Source: Oscillospiraceae bacterium (GTDB lineage: Bacteria > Bacillota > Clostridia > Oscillospirales > Ruminococcaceae). From it: a stretch of 64,000 nt of DNA. The notes under the pieces were generated by a model. It did no database searches. It was not told the origin of the DNA and saw nothing but the letters and a program-made list of their open reading frames with translations. The DNA lies in NCBI GenBank assembly GCA_017541275.1, contig JAFXZM010000039.1, positions 1 to 64,000 on the forward strand, given 5' to 3'. A program made the position numbers and the translations under genes. Each line of letters begins with the position of its first letter. Position 1 is the stretch's first letter. Shown here piece by piece: positions 47,231 through 55,493 of the stretch.

Positions 47231-48321
47231 AATGCTCCCTCCTTTACCCGAACAATGACCGGCTCACCGCCGGCAGGCGACCAGATATTCTGAATATCGG
47301 GTGCCATGACGCGGATCGCGGCCTCCTCGCTTGCGATGTAAACCATATCATTCTGCTCGCCGACGACCATGGAGCGCAGCTTCAGGCGGTCGTTCAGTGC
47401 CATGAGTCCGCCGTCAAAGCCGAGAATGATCGAGAACGGGCCGGTGACCAGCAGGCTCGGGAACACCGTCCGCAGATAGGTGTATTTTTCCTTATCCGCC
47501 TCGGATTTGCCCTCGATCGTAGACCAGAACGGTGCAGCGATCACGGAAGCCATTTCGTCAAGCGAGAGCCCCTGCCGTCTGAGCAGATAGTCTGCGATAT
47601 AGGTGATGACCTCGGTATCTGTCTGCAGCGTACATTTGTAGCCGTACATTTCGATGAAGCGGCGGTTTGCGTCATAGCTGGAGATTTCGCCGTTGTGAAC
47701 GATCGAATAATCGAGCAGGCAGAAGGGATGTGCGCCGCCCCACCAGCCGGGGGTATTGGTCGGATAGCGCCCGTGCGCCGTCCAGCAGTAGGCCTCGTAT
47801 TCCTCAAGGCGGTAGTATCTGCCGACATCCTCCGGGAAGCCGACCGCCTTGAATGCGCCCATATTTTTGCCGCAGGAAAAGACATAGCTGCCGACCGGCT
47901 CCGCATTGATGCGGTTGACAACGCGCACGACAAGCTCTTTTTCGTCGATCTGCAAATGGCGCAGCACAGACTGCATCGGTGAGACAAAGACGCGCCGGAT
48001 AATCGGCTCATCGGTAATCTGCGGCATCTTGCGCACCTTGATGTGCTCGTCCTGCACGATCTCGAAATACTCTTTGAGCAGCGCCATGCATTCAGCCTGT
48101 GCGCTCCGGTTATTGAAGAAGATGTGCAGCGCATAGAAGTCCTTGTATTCGGGATAAATGCCGTATGCGGCGAAGCCGCCGCCGAGACCGTTTGAGCGGT
48201 CGTGCATCGGAATCATGCTCTGAATGATGCTTTCGCCGTTCATGCGTTTGCCGTCGCGCGAGATCATTGCAGAGACCGCGCACCCGGACGGAATGCGCAC
48301 ATGACCTTCCAGTGGGATCAT
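47227..48321 (-). CDS. Class II glutamine amidotransferase subunit of glutamate synthase
   Basis: 364 residues. The glutaminase domain has GRYPTNTPGWWGGAHPF and IVHNGEISSYDANRRF, as in the GltB N-terminal domain. The likely nucleophile is Cys14 (PSGCAVSAM), so a 13-residue propeptide would have to be removed, as known for other Ntn amidotransferases. The start at 48321 has GGAGG 8 bases upstream. It is the first gene of the operon and releases ammonia from glutamine for the FMN subunit. Confidence 0.9.
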   Translation of the reverse strand: MIPLEGHVRIPSGCAVSAMISRDGKRMNGESIIQSMIPMHDRSNGLGGGFAAYGIYPEYKDFYALHIFFNNRSAQAECMALLKEYFEIVQDEHIKVRKMPQITDEPIIRRVFVSPMQSVLRHLQIDEKELVVRVVNRINAEPVGSYVFSCGKNMGAFKAVGFPEDVGRYYRLEEYEAYCWTAHGRYPTNTPGWWGGAHPFCLLDYSIVHNGEISSYDANRRFIEMYGYKCTLQTDTEVITYIADYLLRRQGLSLDEMASVIAAPFWSTIEGKSEADKEKYTYLRTVFPSLLVTGPFSIILGFDGGLMALNDRLKLRSMVVGEQNDMVYIASEEAAIRVMAPDIQNIWSPAGGEPVIVRVKEGAF

Positions 48322-48340
48322 CTCAAATTCCTCCTTGCAG

Positions 48341-48399
48341 AAACAAAGGCGTCCATTTGAGGACACCTGACCCGGTGAACCTCAAATGAACGCCTTTGT
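48341..48399 (-). terminator. Attenuator-like long hairpin in glutamate synthase leader
   Basis: A 20-bp stem with one G-U pair: 48399-48380 (ACAAAGGCGTTCATTTGAGG) with 48362-48343. The following tract is only TTTGTTTCTG, so termination strength is uncertain. The 5' arm overlaps the hexaloop hairpin and the two are mutually exclusive. Confidence 0.6.
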
Positions 48400-48405
48400 T
48401 CATTT
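48363..48405 (-). promoter_or_regulatory. ANTAR-type hexaloop hairpin, glutamate synthase leader
   Basis: AAATGAAC-[AAAGGC]-GTTCATTT (48405-48384): a perfect 8-bp stem and a six-base loop with A1 and G4. A second hairpin follows directly (GAGG..CACC-[GGGTCA]-GGTG.CCTC), also with a six-base loop but without A1/G4. Position, loop and overlap with the downstream long hairpin repeat the layout of the GS-III leader. Confidence 0.65.
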
Positions 48406-48415
48406 CATTGCCGTT

Positions 48416-48444
48416 ATTATAGCACATTGTGAAACTTTTGTCAA
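48416..48444 (-). promoter_or_regulatory. Promoter of the glutamate synthase operon
   Basis: Perfect TTGACA (48439-48444), 17-base spacer ending ATGTGC, perfect TATAAT (48416-48421). Transcription should begin near 48409, four bases before the hexaloop hairpin. Confidence 0.88.
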
Positions 48445-48751
48445 TATCCCGCGGACAGTATTCCGCATCCGGCACACGATTTCGGAACAGCGACCAGAAT
48501 ACGCAGCATGCTGTCAGAAGAAAATTGTCGCATTTTAACAAGGAAGGTTCCGAACCGTTCATGAGCGGGCTGCTGAAAAATCCGGGATTCCCTGCCGCAT
48601 TGCACTGTTCCGTAAAATGTGCTGTAATGAGAGCGGTTTCTTGCGGAAAGACAGTATTCGTGCGTGCTGATTTTTTCTTCTGCTCCCATTGCACTTTTCC
48701 GGATAATGTGCTACAATAGAAGTATATAACAGAGAAACAGGGGGATTGAAA
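48445..48751 (+). other. Divergent intergenic region with two promoter copies facing the galactanase gene
   Basis: No gene seen. TTGCAC-N17-TGTAAT lies at 48600-48628 and TTGCAC-N17-TACAAT at 48689-48717; both include the ATGTGC extended -10 and belong to the repeated promoter module. GGGGGA at 48740-48745 is the ribosome site of the next gene. Confidence 0.6.
48689..48717 (+). promoter_or_regulatory. Promoter of GH53 gene
   Basis: TTGCAC (48689-48694), 17-base spacer, TACAAT (48712-48717), 35 bases before the start codon. Confidence 0.75.
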
Positions 48752-50695
48752 ATGAAACTGAAAAAGCAATTCTGTGCAGCACTGACGGCCTTCGGCATGC
48801 TGCTCTGTACGCTTCCGCAGCCGGCACCGTCAGCCGGCGCGGCAGAAACCGTCATGTATTCCGGTGTGACCGGTCTGCCGTTTGAGAACGGTGATCCGTT
48901 CAAGGGTGCTGATGTTTCGTCGGTCATTTCGCTGGAAGAAAGCGGCGTGAAATTCTGCGACCGGAACGGAAACGAGCGTGACATTTTTCTGACGCTTGCG
49001 GATGCGGGTGTCAATACGATCCGTGTCCGCATCTGGAATAACCCGTATCAGACCGGAACGCATGCCAACTACGGCGGCGGTGTCTGCGACCTGCCCTGTG
49101 CGGTCAAAATTGCCGAGCGCTGTGCGAATGCCGGACTGAAGCTGCTGCTCGATTTCCACTATTCCGATTTCTGGGCAGACCCCGGCAAACAGAAAGCCCC
49201 GAAGGCATGGGCATCCTACAGCGTCAGCCAGAAGGCCGATGCGATTTATCAGTTCACGCTGGATTCCCTTCGGCAGATCAGCGCTGCCGGTGCAGAGATC
49301 GCAATGGTGCAGGTCGGCAACGAGACCACGACCGGCATGTGCGGCGTAATGCTGGAGGATTACGGCTGGAGCGATGCGGGCTGGCGCGATCTTGCCTCAT
49401 TGTTCAATGCCGGCGCACGTGCCGTGCGGGATTTCAGCAGTGACACACTGGTCGCGCTGCATTTTACCAATCCGGAAAAGGCCTCGAATATGACTTATCT
49501 GGCGGATATGCTCCGGAAAACGAACGTCGATTACGATGTGTTTGCGACATCCTATTATCCATACTGGCACGGTACGCTGTCCAACCTCACAAGCGTCCTG
49601 ACGAATATTTCGCGCACCAGCGGCAAGCAGGTCATGGTTGCAGAGACTTCCTGTGCGCGGACGCTGGATGACAGGGATACCTTTCCGAATACGATCGGCA
49701 GCCGGGATGCGCTCGGTGATTATGCGGGCTATGAGCTCAGCCCCGCAGGCCAGACGGCATATCTGCACGATATATTTGCGGCTGTCGCGGCTGTGCCGGA
49801 CGGAAAAGGTATCGGTGTGTTTTACTGGGAGCCTGCATGGCTGGCGGTCGGCACAGACAGCGGCAGCAATGCGCAGAAATGGGAGAAATACGGCTCCGGC
49901 TGGGCAAACAGTGCAGCCGGGGAATATGACAAATCCGCACAGCAATCTGCCGGCGGAAGCTGCATTGAAAATGAATCCTTGTTCAGCGATGACGGAAGGC
50001 CGCTCGATTCGCTTTATGTGTTCGGTACGGTTCACGGAAGCGGCGGGGGGCAGCATCCGCAGGGAGAAAATCTGCTGCGAAACGGCGGCTTTGAGGCAAA
50101 CGGCGGCTGGACGGATTCGCCGGAGGGCTGGACGCTGGACGGCACCGCAGACGGTCATTTTGATGTGCGAGCGGAGGATTCGCATTCAGGCGGCTGTGCG
50201 CTGCACTGGTATTCGGAGCGTGCATTCGCAGACAGCACTGCGAGCACGGTATTCCGTGCAGATGCGGACGGAACATACCGGATCAGCGGCTTTGTGCAGG
50301 GCGATGAAGCGACCCGTTATGCACTGACGGTGACATCCGGACAGCAGCAGAAGCAGATTACCGGAACCGGCCGGGGCTGGGCGGTCTGGCAGGAGCCCTC
50401 GGCAGAGCTGACACTGCGTGCAGGCGAAACCGTGCGCATTATGCTGACGGTTTCCGGCGGCGCGGGCAGCTACGGTTCAGCCGATGATTTCCGCATACAG
50501 AAAACGGCGGAGCCTGCCGATCTGCGCGGGGATCTGAACCTTGACGGGGCCGTGAACCGTCAGGACGCCGGAATACTGCTGGCATATCTGCTCGGCAGCG
50601 GAACGGCTCCCGCAGACCGTGCCGACCTCAATGCAGACGGGAAGCTCAATGCCGCCGACCTCACGATTCTGAAGCAGATCGCCGGGGTCGGATGA
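48752..50695 (+). CDS. Secreted GH53 endo-beta-1,4-galactanase with C-terminal binding module and dockerin
   Basis: 647 residues. Signal peptide (about 1-31) ends near SAGAAETV. The GH53 domain (about 40-390) has FKGADVSSVISLEESG, RVRIWNNPY, LLLDFHYSDFWADPG, the acid/base Glu191 in GNETTTGM and the nucleophile Glu298 in MVAETSC. A jelly-roll-like module (about 430-585, LLRNGGFEANGGW) resembles galactan-binding CBM61. The end is a type I dockerin with two calcium loops (GDLNLDGAVNRQDAGILLAY and ADLNADGKLNAADLTILK). It should be exported, attach to a cohesin scaffold and cut galactan side chains of pectin. Confidence 0.92.
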   Translation: MKLKKQFCAALTAFGMLLCTLPQPAPSAGAAETVMYSGVTGLPFENGDPFKGADVSSVISLEESGVKFCDRNGNERDIFLTLADAGVNTIRVRIWNNPYQTGTHANYGGGVCDLPCAVKIAERCANAGLKLLLDFHYSDFWADPGKQKAPKAWASYSVSQKADAIYQFTLDSLRQISAAGAEIAMVQVGNETTTGMCGVMLEDYGWSDAGWRDLASLFNAGARAVRDFSSDTLVALHFTNPEKASNMTYLADMLRKTNVDYDVFATSYYPYWHGTLSNLTSVLTNISRTSGKQVMVAETSCARTLDDRDTFPNTIGSRDALGDYAGYELSPAGQTAYLHDIFAAVAAVPDGKGIGVFYWEPAWLAVGTDSGSNAQKWEKYGSGWANSAAGEYDKSAQQSAGGSCIENESLFSDDGRPLDSLYVFGTVHGSGGGQHPQGENLLRNGGFEANGGWTDSPEGWTLDGTADGHFDVRAEDSHSGGCALHWYSERAFADSTASTVFRADADGTYRISGFVQGDEATRYALTVTSGQQQKQITGTGRGWAVWQEPSAELTLRAGETVRIMLTVSGGAGSYGSADDFRIQKTAEPADLRGDLNLDGAVNRQDAGILLAYLLGSGTAPADRADLNADGKLNAADLTILKQIAGVG

Positions 50696-50703
50696 AGGCG
50701 CAT

Positions 50704-50852
50704 CTGTCTGCCGAAAAAGGTATCGCTGCGCGATGATTGATAATGGGCTCTCGCTCGCTTCGCTATGAGTTTGCACTGCAAACTCACCAAACCCACCAAA
50801 AGGAGTCCCCATTTTGAATCCATCGGAGATACCGCTTTCTCGACAAGCTGAG
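50704..50852 (+). repeat. MITE-like intergenic element, copy B
   Basis: Left end CTGTCTGCCGAAAAAGGTAT, with GCTGCGCGATGATTGATAATG shared almost exactly with copy C. Right end (minus strand) CTCAGCTTGTCGAGAAAGCG-GTATC. The ends are imperfect inverted repeats. A short GAGTTTGCACTGCAAACTC palindrome lies inside. Confidence 0.75.
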
Positions 50853-50886
50853 ATGCCCCGGAGAAACCCTCCGGGGCATCTTTCTC
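50851..50886. terminator. Bidirectional terminator between convergent GH53 and pectate lyase genes
   Basis: AGATGCCCCGGAG (50851-50863) pairs perfectly with CTCCGGGGCATCT (50869-50881); TTTCTC follows on the plus strand. Confidence 0.8.
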
Positions 50887-50896
50887 ATATTTCCGT

Positions 50897-53794
50897 TTAC
50901 TGCCGGCCGAGCGCTGTATAGGGGAGAATCTTTGCGAGATAGCGCATGAGCTTGCTCAGGTCTCCGGCATCGACACTGCCGTCATATTCCACATCGGAAT
51001 TTGTTTTGCTCTGTGTGGTGTACTCTGCTTCTTTCAGTGTCGGGTCATCGCCGACCGCGCGTGCAAGCAGAACAGCGTCCATGATATTGACCTCGCCGTT
51101 ACAGTCCGTATCGCCCCACACGGCCTTGGAAGCCGGTGCTGTTGTTTCGGTTTCGGTTGTAGCAGTTGTGGTAGTTGTTGTGGTTGTGGTTGTTGTAGTG
51201 GTTGTAGCTGCGGTCGTTTCGGTCACGGCATTCCAGTTCTGGCACGGGCTGTTTGTCGGTGCATAAAGCTGCACATTGGCGCCGCCGGTTTTCGATGCGC
51301 CGTCAACCTCCACGAGATACGGGTCTGTCGAAACAGCCGAAATGATGCTGTAGCTGCCGTTGAGATTCTTCGAGAATCGGAACAGCGCTGCGCTGTCGGA
51401 TGCCGGGCTTGCCGCGACCGTGATATTGGCTGCATTGCCGCTGCCTGCCGCCTTCAGTGCATATGCCGGGTCAGCCAGCGAGCGGATGACGTAACCGCCG
51501 CCTGCATATTCGAGCGTCCATTTCTGGCAGTCAAAGCCGTTGGATTCCCACTGCTGAACATTCGAGCCGTCCTTCATTTCGCCGTTTGCGATGTCCATGA
51601 CAAGGCCGGAGTTTGCATTCTCGAAGGTATAGATCACGCTTGTATTCATTTTCGTGCCGGGGTCAGCGCAGGGTTCCAGAATCCAGCTCTGGCAGGAATT
51701 GCCGTTCTGCTCCCACTGCTGCACATTTCCGCCGGAGGCTTTTGAAGCATCGGCGACCTCAACGGCGGATTTCCCGTCAGAGATCCGCGTGAAGACCGTG
51801 TAGCTGCCGTCGCTGTTTTCTGCGAGCATGAACTGCTGGTTCGTGCCGCCGTTGTACCGGTAGAGATCGAGGTTTGTGCCGTTGTCGGTCTTTCTGCCGG
51901 CAACGTCGAGGACAAAGGTTCCGCCGTCGCCGACACAGGAAACGATGTAATAATAGCCGTCGCCTGCGCTGTAGAGCTTCCAGATATCGTGAACAGAGCT
52001 GTTGTCGGTGCCCCACTGCTGAATGTTTGCGCCGTTCTCAGCCGCAGCGCCCGCAACCTGCATATACAGACCGGAATTGACGTTTTTGAAGCGGAATGCA
52101 GCGCCCTCACTGAAGCTCGCCGGAACGGGCCCCATCGGGCCGCTCGGTGCTTCGCTGTAGCCTGCGCTCGGAACGCCTGCCTTTGCAAACCGCAGATACA
52201 TCATATTATTTTTACTGGACTGAACGCCGCTGTAGCTGCCGCAGTAGTTTTTGACATTCTGTGCGCTGATCGACACATAGCTGTAGTTGCCGCCCGGACG
52301 GAATTCGCTGGCCTTGGAATAGCTCGGATTGGAGGAGGTACCCTGCCCCTGAACCGTTCTGTTGCAGCTATTGAAGATCGAGCCGCTCTCGGCGTATGCA
52401 CCTGCATAGGTGATCGAGTTCCAGTCGCAGATGACGTTGCCGCCGTTTTCATAGACACACTTCTCTGCGTAAATATCGCAGCCGCTGTGAACGGTATACG
52501 CCATGCTGAACTGGTTGACGTAGTTGTTGAGCGAGTGGAAATAGCCCCAGCGCATCAGTCCCGGGCCTCTGGTGAGGGTCTTGTTGAAGCTGCTGCTGAT
52601 AATCGACATGCGCGGGAAATTGTCATACTTGTTCTTGACGTCCGCGGTGTCATCCGGGTAGCCGAGAATCAGGCCATATTCATGCAGCCCGAACGCGCAG
52701 TCGGAAACCGTGCAGAAATCTGCATCGTAGCAGCAGGCGAGGAATTTGTCGTAATCAGGCTGGCCTGTCGATGCCTTGTTGTAGTCGGCATGACCCGTGA
52801 AGGTGCAGTGATCGACCCAGAGATTCTCGCCGGAGCCGAAATACGCCACGATTGAGTCGTTTCCGTTGGAATCCTTATCATGCTGAAGGTCGAAATTCTT
52901 GATGATGAGATTGTTTCCGGTGCCTTTGCCGGAGGCTGTGCAGAACTGTACGTTGAAGAGCGTATGCTTCGCATAGCTGCCGATGATTGTTTTGTTGCTG
53001 TGGACATAGATGCGGCCGTCCGGGCAGTAGAGATGATTCTGAGAATCCGTTTTATAGCCGGTGACGCTGATATCTGCGGTTACAACGATGGTATAGGGCG
53101 TATCAGAGGTCGCGTATTTGCTGAGATCCGAGAAATTCGTGACCTCAACGACCTCACCGAACAGACCGCCGATATCGCCGGCCTTGATGTTGCCGGTCTG
53201 ATCGTTTTTGCAGTAGCCGGCAAAGCCCTGAAGCCCGTCGGCATTGAGCAGCCAGAGCTGACTGTCCGCGCCGGAGTAGCTTGCGAGCGTCATGCCGGAG
53301 CTGCCCTGTGTCAGCGCGAGTGCGGTGTTTTCATAGTTGACGATCTTGTAATACAGATCGTTTCCGAGGTGATCCTGCTTGACGGGGATCACATACCAGT
53401 GCTGTGATTTGGCAGATTCGCTGCCGTAGAGAATGACGCTGTTTCCGGCGGTGACGCTGTAATTCTGCGGTGTCACCAGTCTGCCGGACTGTGCATTGAC
53501 CAGCTTGAAAAATGTACCGTTGGAATCCTTTCCGACGCGGTCGAAGCGCCACGACGGGGAAAGGTCATTGCCCAGTGTGCCGAGCGTCAGTGCAGAGCCG
53601 TCCTCCGTTCCGCTTTCCGTCAGAACCATGGAGCTGTCCTTGTTCGCGATATTCATGAGCTGTGCAGGATAGTCGGTTGATACCGCGCTGACTGCCGGTG
53701 CTGTTTCGGTAAACCGGAAGAGCGGCAGGAGCAGTGCCGACAGAACCGTAAGCGACAAAAGCAGTGCCCGCCGCATTTGCTGTGTCCGTTTCAT
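50897..53794 (-). CDS. Secreted pectate lyase (PL1-like) with ricin-type domains and dockerin
   Basis: 965 residues. After a signal peptide comes a ricin-like beta-trefoil (about 40-195: NIANKDSSMVL, SPSWRFDR). A parallel beta-helix pectate lyase domain follows (about 215-560: GRIYVHSNKTIIGSYAKH, NLWVDHCTFTGHADYN, TRGPGLMRWGYFHSLNNY). Two more ricin-like (CBM13-type) segments have repeated NVQQWE(Q/S)NG motifs (about 585-880). Then a poly-Thr linker of about 20 residues and a dockerin (WGDTDCNGEVNIMDAVLLAR...YDGSVDAGDLSKLMRYL). The start at 53794 has GGAGGGAG upstream. It is predicted to be a cellulosomal pectin-degrading enzyme complementing the GH53 neighbour. Confidence 0.88.
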   Translation of the reverse strand: MKRTQQMRRALLLSLTVLSALLLPLFRFTETAPAVSAVSTDYPAQLMNIANKDSSMVLTESGTEDGSALTLGTLGNDLSPSWRFDRVGKDSNGTFFKLVNAQSGRLVTPQNYSVTAGNSVILYGSESAKSQHWYVIPVKQDHLGNDLYYKIVNYENTALALTQGSSGMTLASYSGADSQLWLLNADGLQGFAGYCKNDQTGNIKAGDIGGLFGEVVEVTNFSDLSKYATSDTPYTIVVTADISVTGYKTDSQNHLYCPDGRIYVHSNKTIIGSYAKHTLFNVQFCTASGKGTGNNLIIKNFDLQHDKDSNGNDSIVAYFGSGENLWVDHCTFTGHADYNKASTGQPDYDKFLACCYDADFCTVSDCAFGLHEYGLILGYPDDTADVKNKYDNFPRMSIISSSFNKTLTRGPGLMRWGYFHSLNNYVNQFSMAYTVHSGCDIYAEKCVYENGGNVICDWNSITYAGAYAESGSIFNSCNRTVQGQGTSSNPSYSKASEFRPGGNYSYVSISAQNVKNYCGSYSGVQSSKNNMMYLRFAKAGVPSAGYSEAPSGPMGPVPASFSEGAAFRFKNVNSGLYMQVAGAAAENGANIQQWGTDNSSVHDIWKLYSAGDGYYYIVSCVGDGGTFVLDVAGRKTDNGTNLDLYRYNGGTNQQFMLAENSDGSYTVFTRISDGKSAVEVADASKASGGNVQQWEQNGNSCQSWILEPCADPGTKMNTSVIYTFENANSGLVMDIANGEMKDGSNVQQWESNGFDCQKWTLEYAGGGYVIRSLADPAYALKAAGSGNAANITVAASPASDSAALFRFSKNLNGSYSIISAVSTDPYLVEVDGASKTGGANVQLYAPTNSPCQNWNAVTETTAATTTTTTTTTTTTTTATTETETTAPASKAVWGDTDCNGEVNIMDAVLLARAVGDDPTLKEAEYTTQSKTNSDVEYDGSVDAGDLSKLMRYLAKILPYTALGRQ

Positions 53795-53852
53795 GAAAAC
53801 CATCTCCCTCCGAATATAAGGCAGCAGCCGAACCGCCGTCTGCCATAGCTTC

Positions 53853-53882
53853 ATTATAGCATGGTTCCGCATCTTCCGTCAA
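53853..53882 (-). promoter_or_regulatory. Promoter of pectate lyase gene
   Basis: TTGACG (53877-53882), 18-base spacer ending CATGC, TATAAT (53853-53858), about 60 bases before the start codon. Confidence 0.7.
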
Positions 53883-54021
53883 TGAATAATCGTATACACT
53901 GAATGACGAAAACAGTCAGAATCGCTGAGAACAGCAGCATGGAACCGCAGGCTCGCTGCATGCGCAAAAAAGAATCATCCGCACAGCGGAAAGCGGTGCG
54001 GATGATGGATGCAGGATGATT

Positions 54022-54291
54022 TCAGCGCATATTCACGGTCAGCCGGCCGGTATTTTCGCGCTCGGCTCTTGCGATCATATTGATCGCAGCTCTGCCGTAG
54101 CTTCCGAGATTGTCGATCAGGCTTTGCATATGCAGCAGCGTGATTGTCGTTTTTTCGGAAAGCGAAGTCAGGCAGTCATAGAGTGCATCGAGGTTGTTGC
54201 CGTAGAAGCCCGGCAGACGCAGCTTGGAAGAAAAAACGCGGTGAAACGCGGTGCGGTCATTGATTTCGGAGCAGTCGATAGTAATTTGCAT
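54022..54291 (-). CDS. Barstar-family ribonuclease inhibitor
   Basis: 89 residues, the exact size of barstar. The start MQITIDCSEINDRTAFHRVF and the central LPGFYGNNLDALYDCLTSL helix, which in barstar plugs the barnase active site with its Asp, are conserved. The gene lies 3 bases after the barnase-like gene with GGGAGG before its ATG, so the pair is co-transcribed. Confidence 0.93.
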   Translation of the reverse strand: MQITIDCSEINDRTAFHRVFSSKLRLPGFYGNNLDALYDCLTSLSEKTTITLLHMQSLIDNLGSYGRAAINMIARAERENTGRLTVNMR

Positions 54292-54294
54292 GTT

Positions 54295-54963
54295 TTATTC
54301 CTCCCCATACAGCAATTCAAAAGTGTTATAGTGGTCTTCAGTATAGTAAATCAGTCCGTCATTGGAATAGACGATGCGTTTTGCGCCGCGGGATTTTTTT
54401 CCGAGCGTGTCGATATCGCATTCATGGTATTCCCGGCCGGGCTTTTCCGGCAGATTGCCTTCATAATTGCCGAAATAGCTTCCGCCGATGCAGCAGCCGG
54501 GGGCATACGGCTCCAGCGAGCCGCCGGACCAGCCGAGCTTCTGCGCTTCTTTTTTGGTAATGAAATTAGAGGGCAGCTCCCCGTAAGTATAGAGATACAG
54601 CGCAACGTCCTCCTTGGAGGTATAGACGCCGTCGCGGTCGATCGTGCCCTCCGTCGTAACCGTGCCGGCATCGGTCAGCGCACCCGCGTCATAGGCGGCG
54701 GTGGTTACCGGATCGGCGGCTGATTCCGGCGGCAGTGTCCGTGCGGTTGTCAGAGAGACCGCCGGCGGCTGCTCGGTGATTTCCGAAAAAGCCGGCTCAG
54801 TCAGTACCGGCGCAGTACCGGTTGAAGTATCCGGAGCGGCCGATTCCGAAGCTGCCGCGGATGTCTGCTGCGGCTTTGCGGGTTCTTGTTTTTGTTTCTT
54901 TTTGCAGCCGCCGAGCGTCAGCAGGAGCAGGCCCGCCAGCAGCAATGCAGATCGTTTACGCAT
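54295..54963 (-). CDS. Barnase-like guanyl-specific ribonuclease, lipoprotein
   Basis: 222 residues. The N-terminus is a lipoprotein signal (LLLLTLGGC, lipidated Cys20), followed by about 90 residues of Ala/Thr/Pro-rich linker. The ribonuclease domain (about 112-220) aligns closely with barnase: YGELPSNFITKKEAQKLGW (Lys137), EYHECDID (catalytic Glu181), KRIVYSND (Arg196) and TEDHYNTF (catalytic His211). All catalytic residues are present. Surface anchoring differs from the freely secreted Bacillus enzyme. A cytosolic barstar would protect against pre-export activity. Confidence 0.92.
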   Translation of the reverse strand: MRKRSALLLAGLLLLTLGGCKKKQKQEPAKPQQTSAAASESAAPDTSTGTAPVLTEPAFSEITEQPPAVSLTTARTLPPESAADPVTTAAYDAGALTDAGTVTTEGTIDRDGVYTSKEDVALYLYTYGELPSNFITKKEAQKLGWSGGSLEPYAPGCCIGGSYFGNYEGNLPEKPGREYHECDIDTLGKKSRGAKRIVYSNDGLIYYTEDHYNTFELLYGEE

Positions 54964-54986
54964 AATCTACCCCCTTTGCTGTATAT

Positions 54987-55015
54987 ATTATAGCACATTA
55001 TACGAAAAAATGCAA
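54987..55015 (-). promoter_or_regulatory. Promoter of barnase-barstar unit
   Basis: TTGCAT (55010-55015), 17-base spacer with ATGTGC at its end, TATAAT (54987-54992). Same design as the repeated promoter module. Confidence 0.78.
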
Positions 55016-55089
55016 TGGGTGCATGAAACTTTATTCATCAGTTATTTGCATCGGAGCATCATCGGAGCGCATGCTTTCATACTTATTGC

Positions 55090-55153
55090 TTTTTCTCATA
55101 TTCCCCATTGCACTTTTTCAAATAATATGCTAAAAGCCGGCAGTACCGGCCCA
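55090..55153 (+). repeat. Decayed copy of the promoter module
   Basis: Contains the CCCATTGCACTTTTTCAAAT then AATATGC sequence identical to the active copy at 55445-55470, but the -10 has become TAAAAG. GCCGGCAGTACCGGCCC follows. Confidence 0.7.
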
Positions 55154-55154
55154 G

Positions 55155-55379
55155 CTTGTAGAAAAAGGTATCGCTGCGCGATGATTGATAATGGGCTCTC
55201 GCTCGCTTCGCTAACCCACCAAAGGGACACTCCCTTTGGAATCCGATATTCATCAAAATGAAAGGAAGTACATGCTTTTTATAATATGGGATTCTTAAGG
55301 GCTAGTAGCCCTTAAGCAGGGGTTTGGGGACGGAGTCCCCATTATAAATCTGTCGGAGACACTTTTTCGACAGACTGAG
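55155..55379 (+). repeat. MITE-like intergenic element, copy C (most complete)
   Basis: Left end CAGCTTGTAGAAAAAGGTAT; right end, read on the minus strand, CTCAGTCTGTCGAAAAAGTG. Inner flanks GATTGATAATGGG and GATTTATAATGGGG also mirror each other. A perfect palindrome CTTAAGGGCTA-G-TAGCCCTTAAG lies at 55294-55316. No ORF of note is inside, so it would need a transposase from elsewhere if it is mobile. Confidence 0.78.
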
Positions 55380-55476
55380 CCGGCAGTGCCGGCCTCCGGT
55401 TTTGCTCCCATGAAGCGTAACCGGTAATTATATTCTTCTGCTCCCATTGCACTTTTTCAAATAATATGCTATAATA
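55380..55476 (+). promoter_or_regulatory. Promoter-bearing repeat module driving the GTPase-NYN gene
   Basis: Near-identical to 24431-24531 in reverse. It starts with the GCCGGCAGTGCCGGC palindrome and ends with TTGCAC (55447-55452), 17-base spacer, TATAAT (55470-55475). The expected start near 55482 leaves only about 12 bases of leader. Confidence 0.82.
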
Positions 55477-55493
55477 TAATGGGGGTGAGTGCA

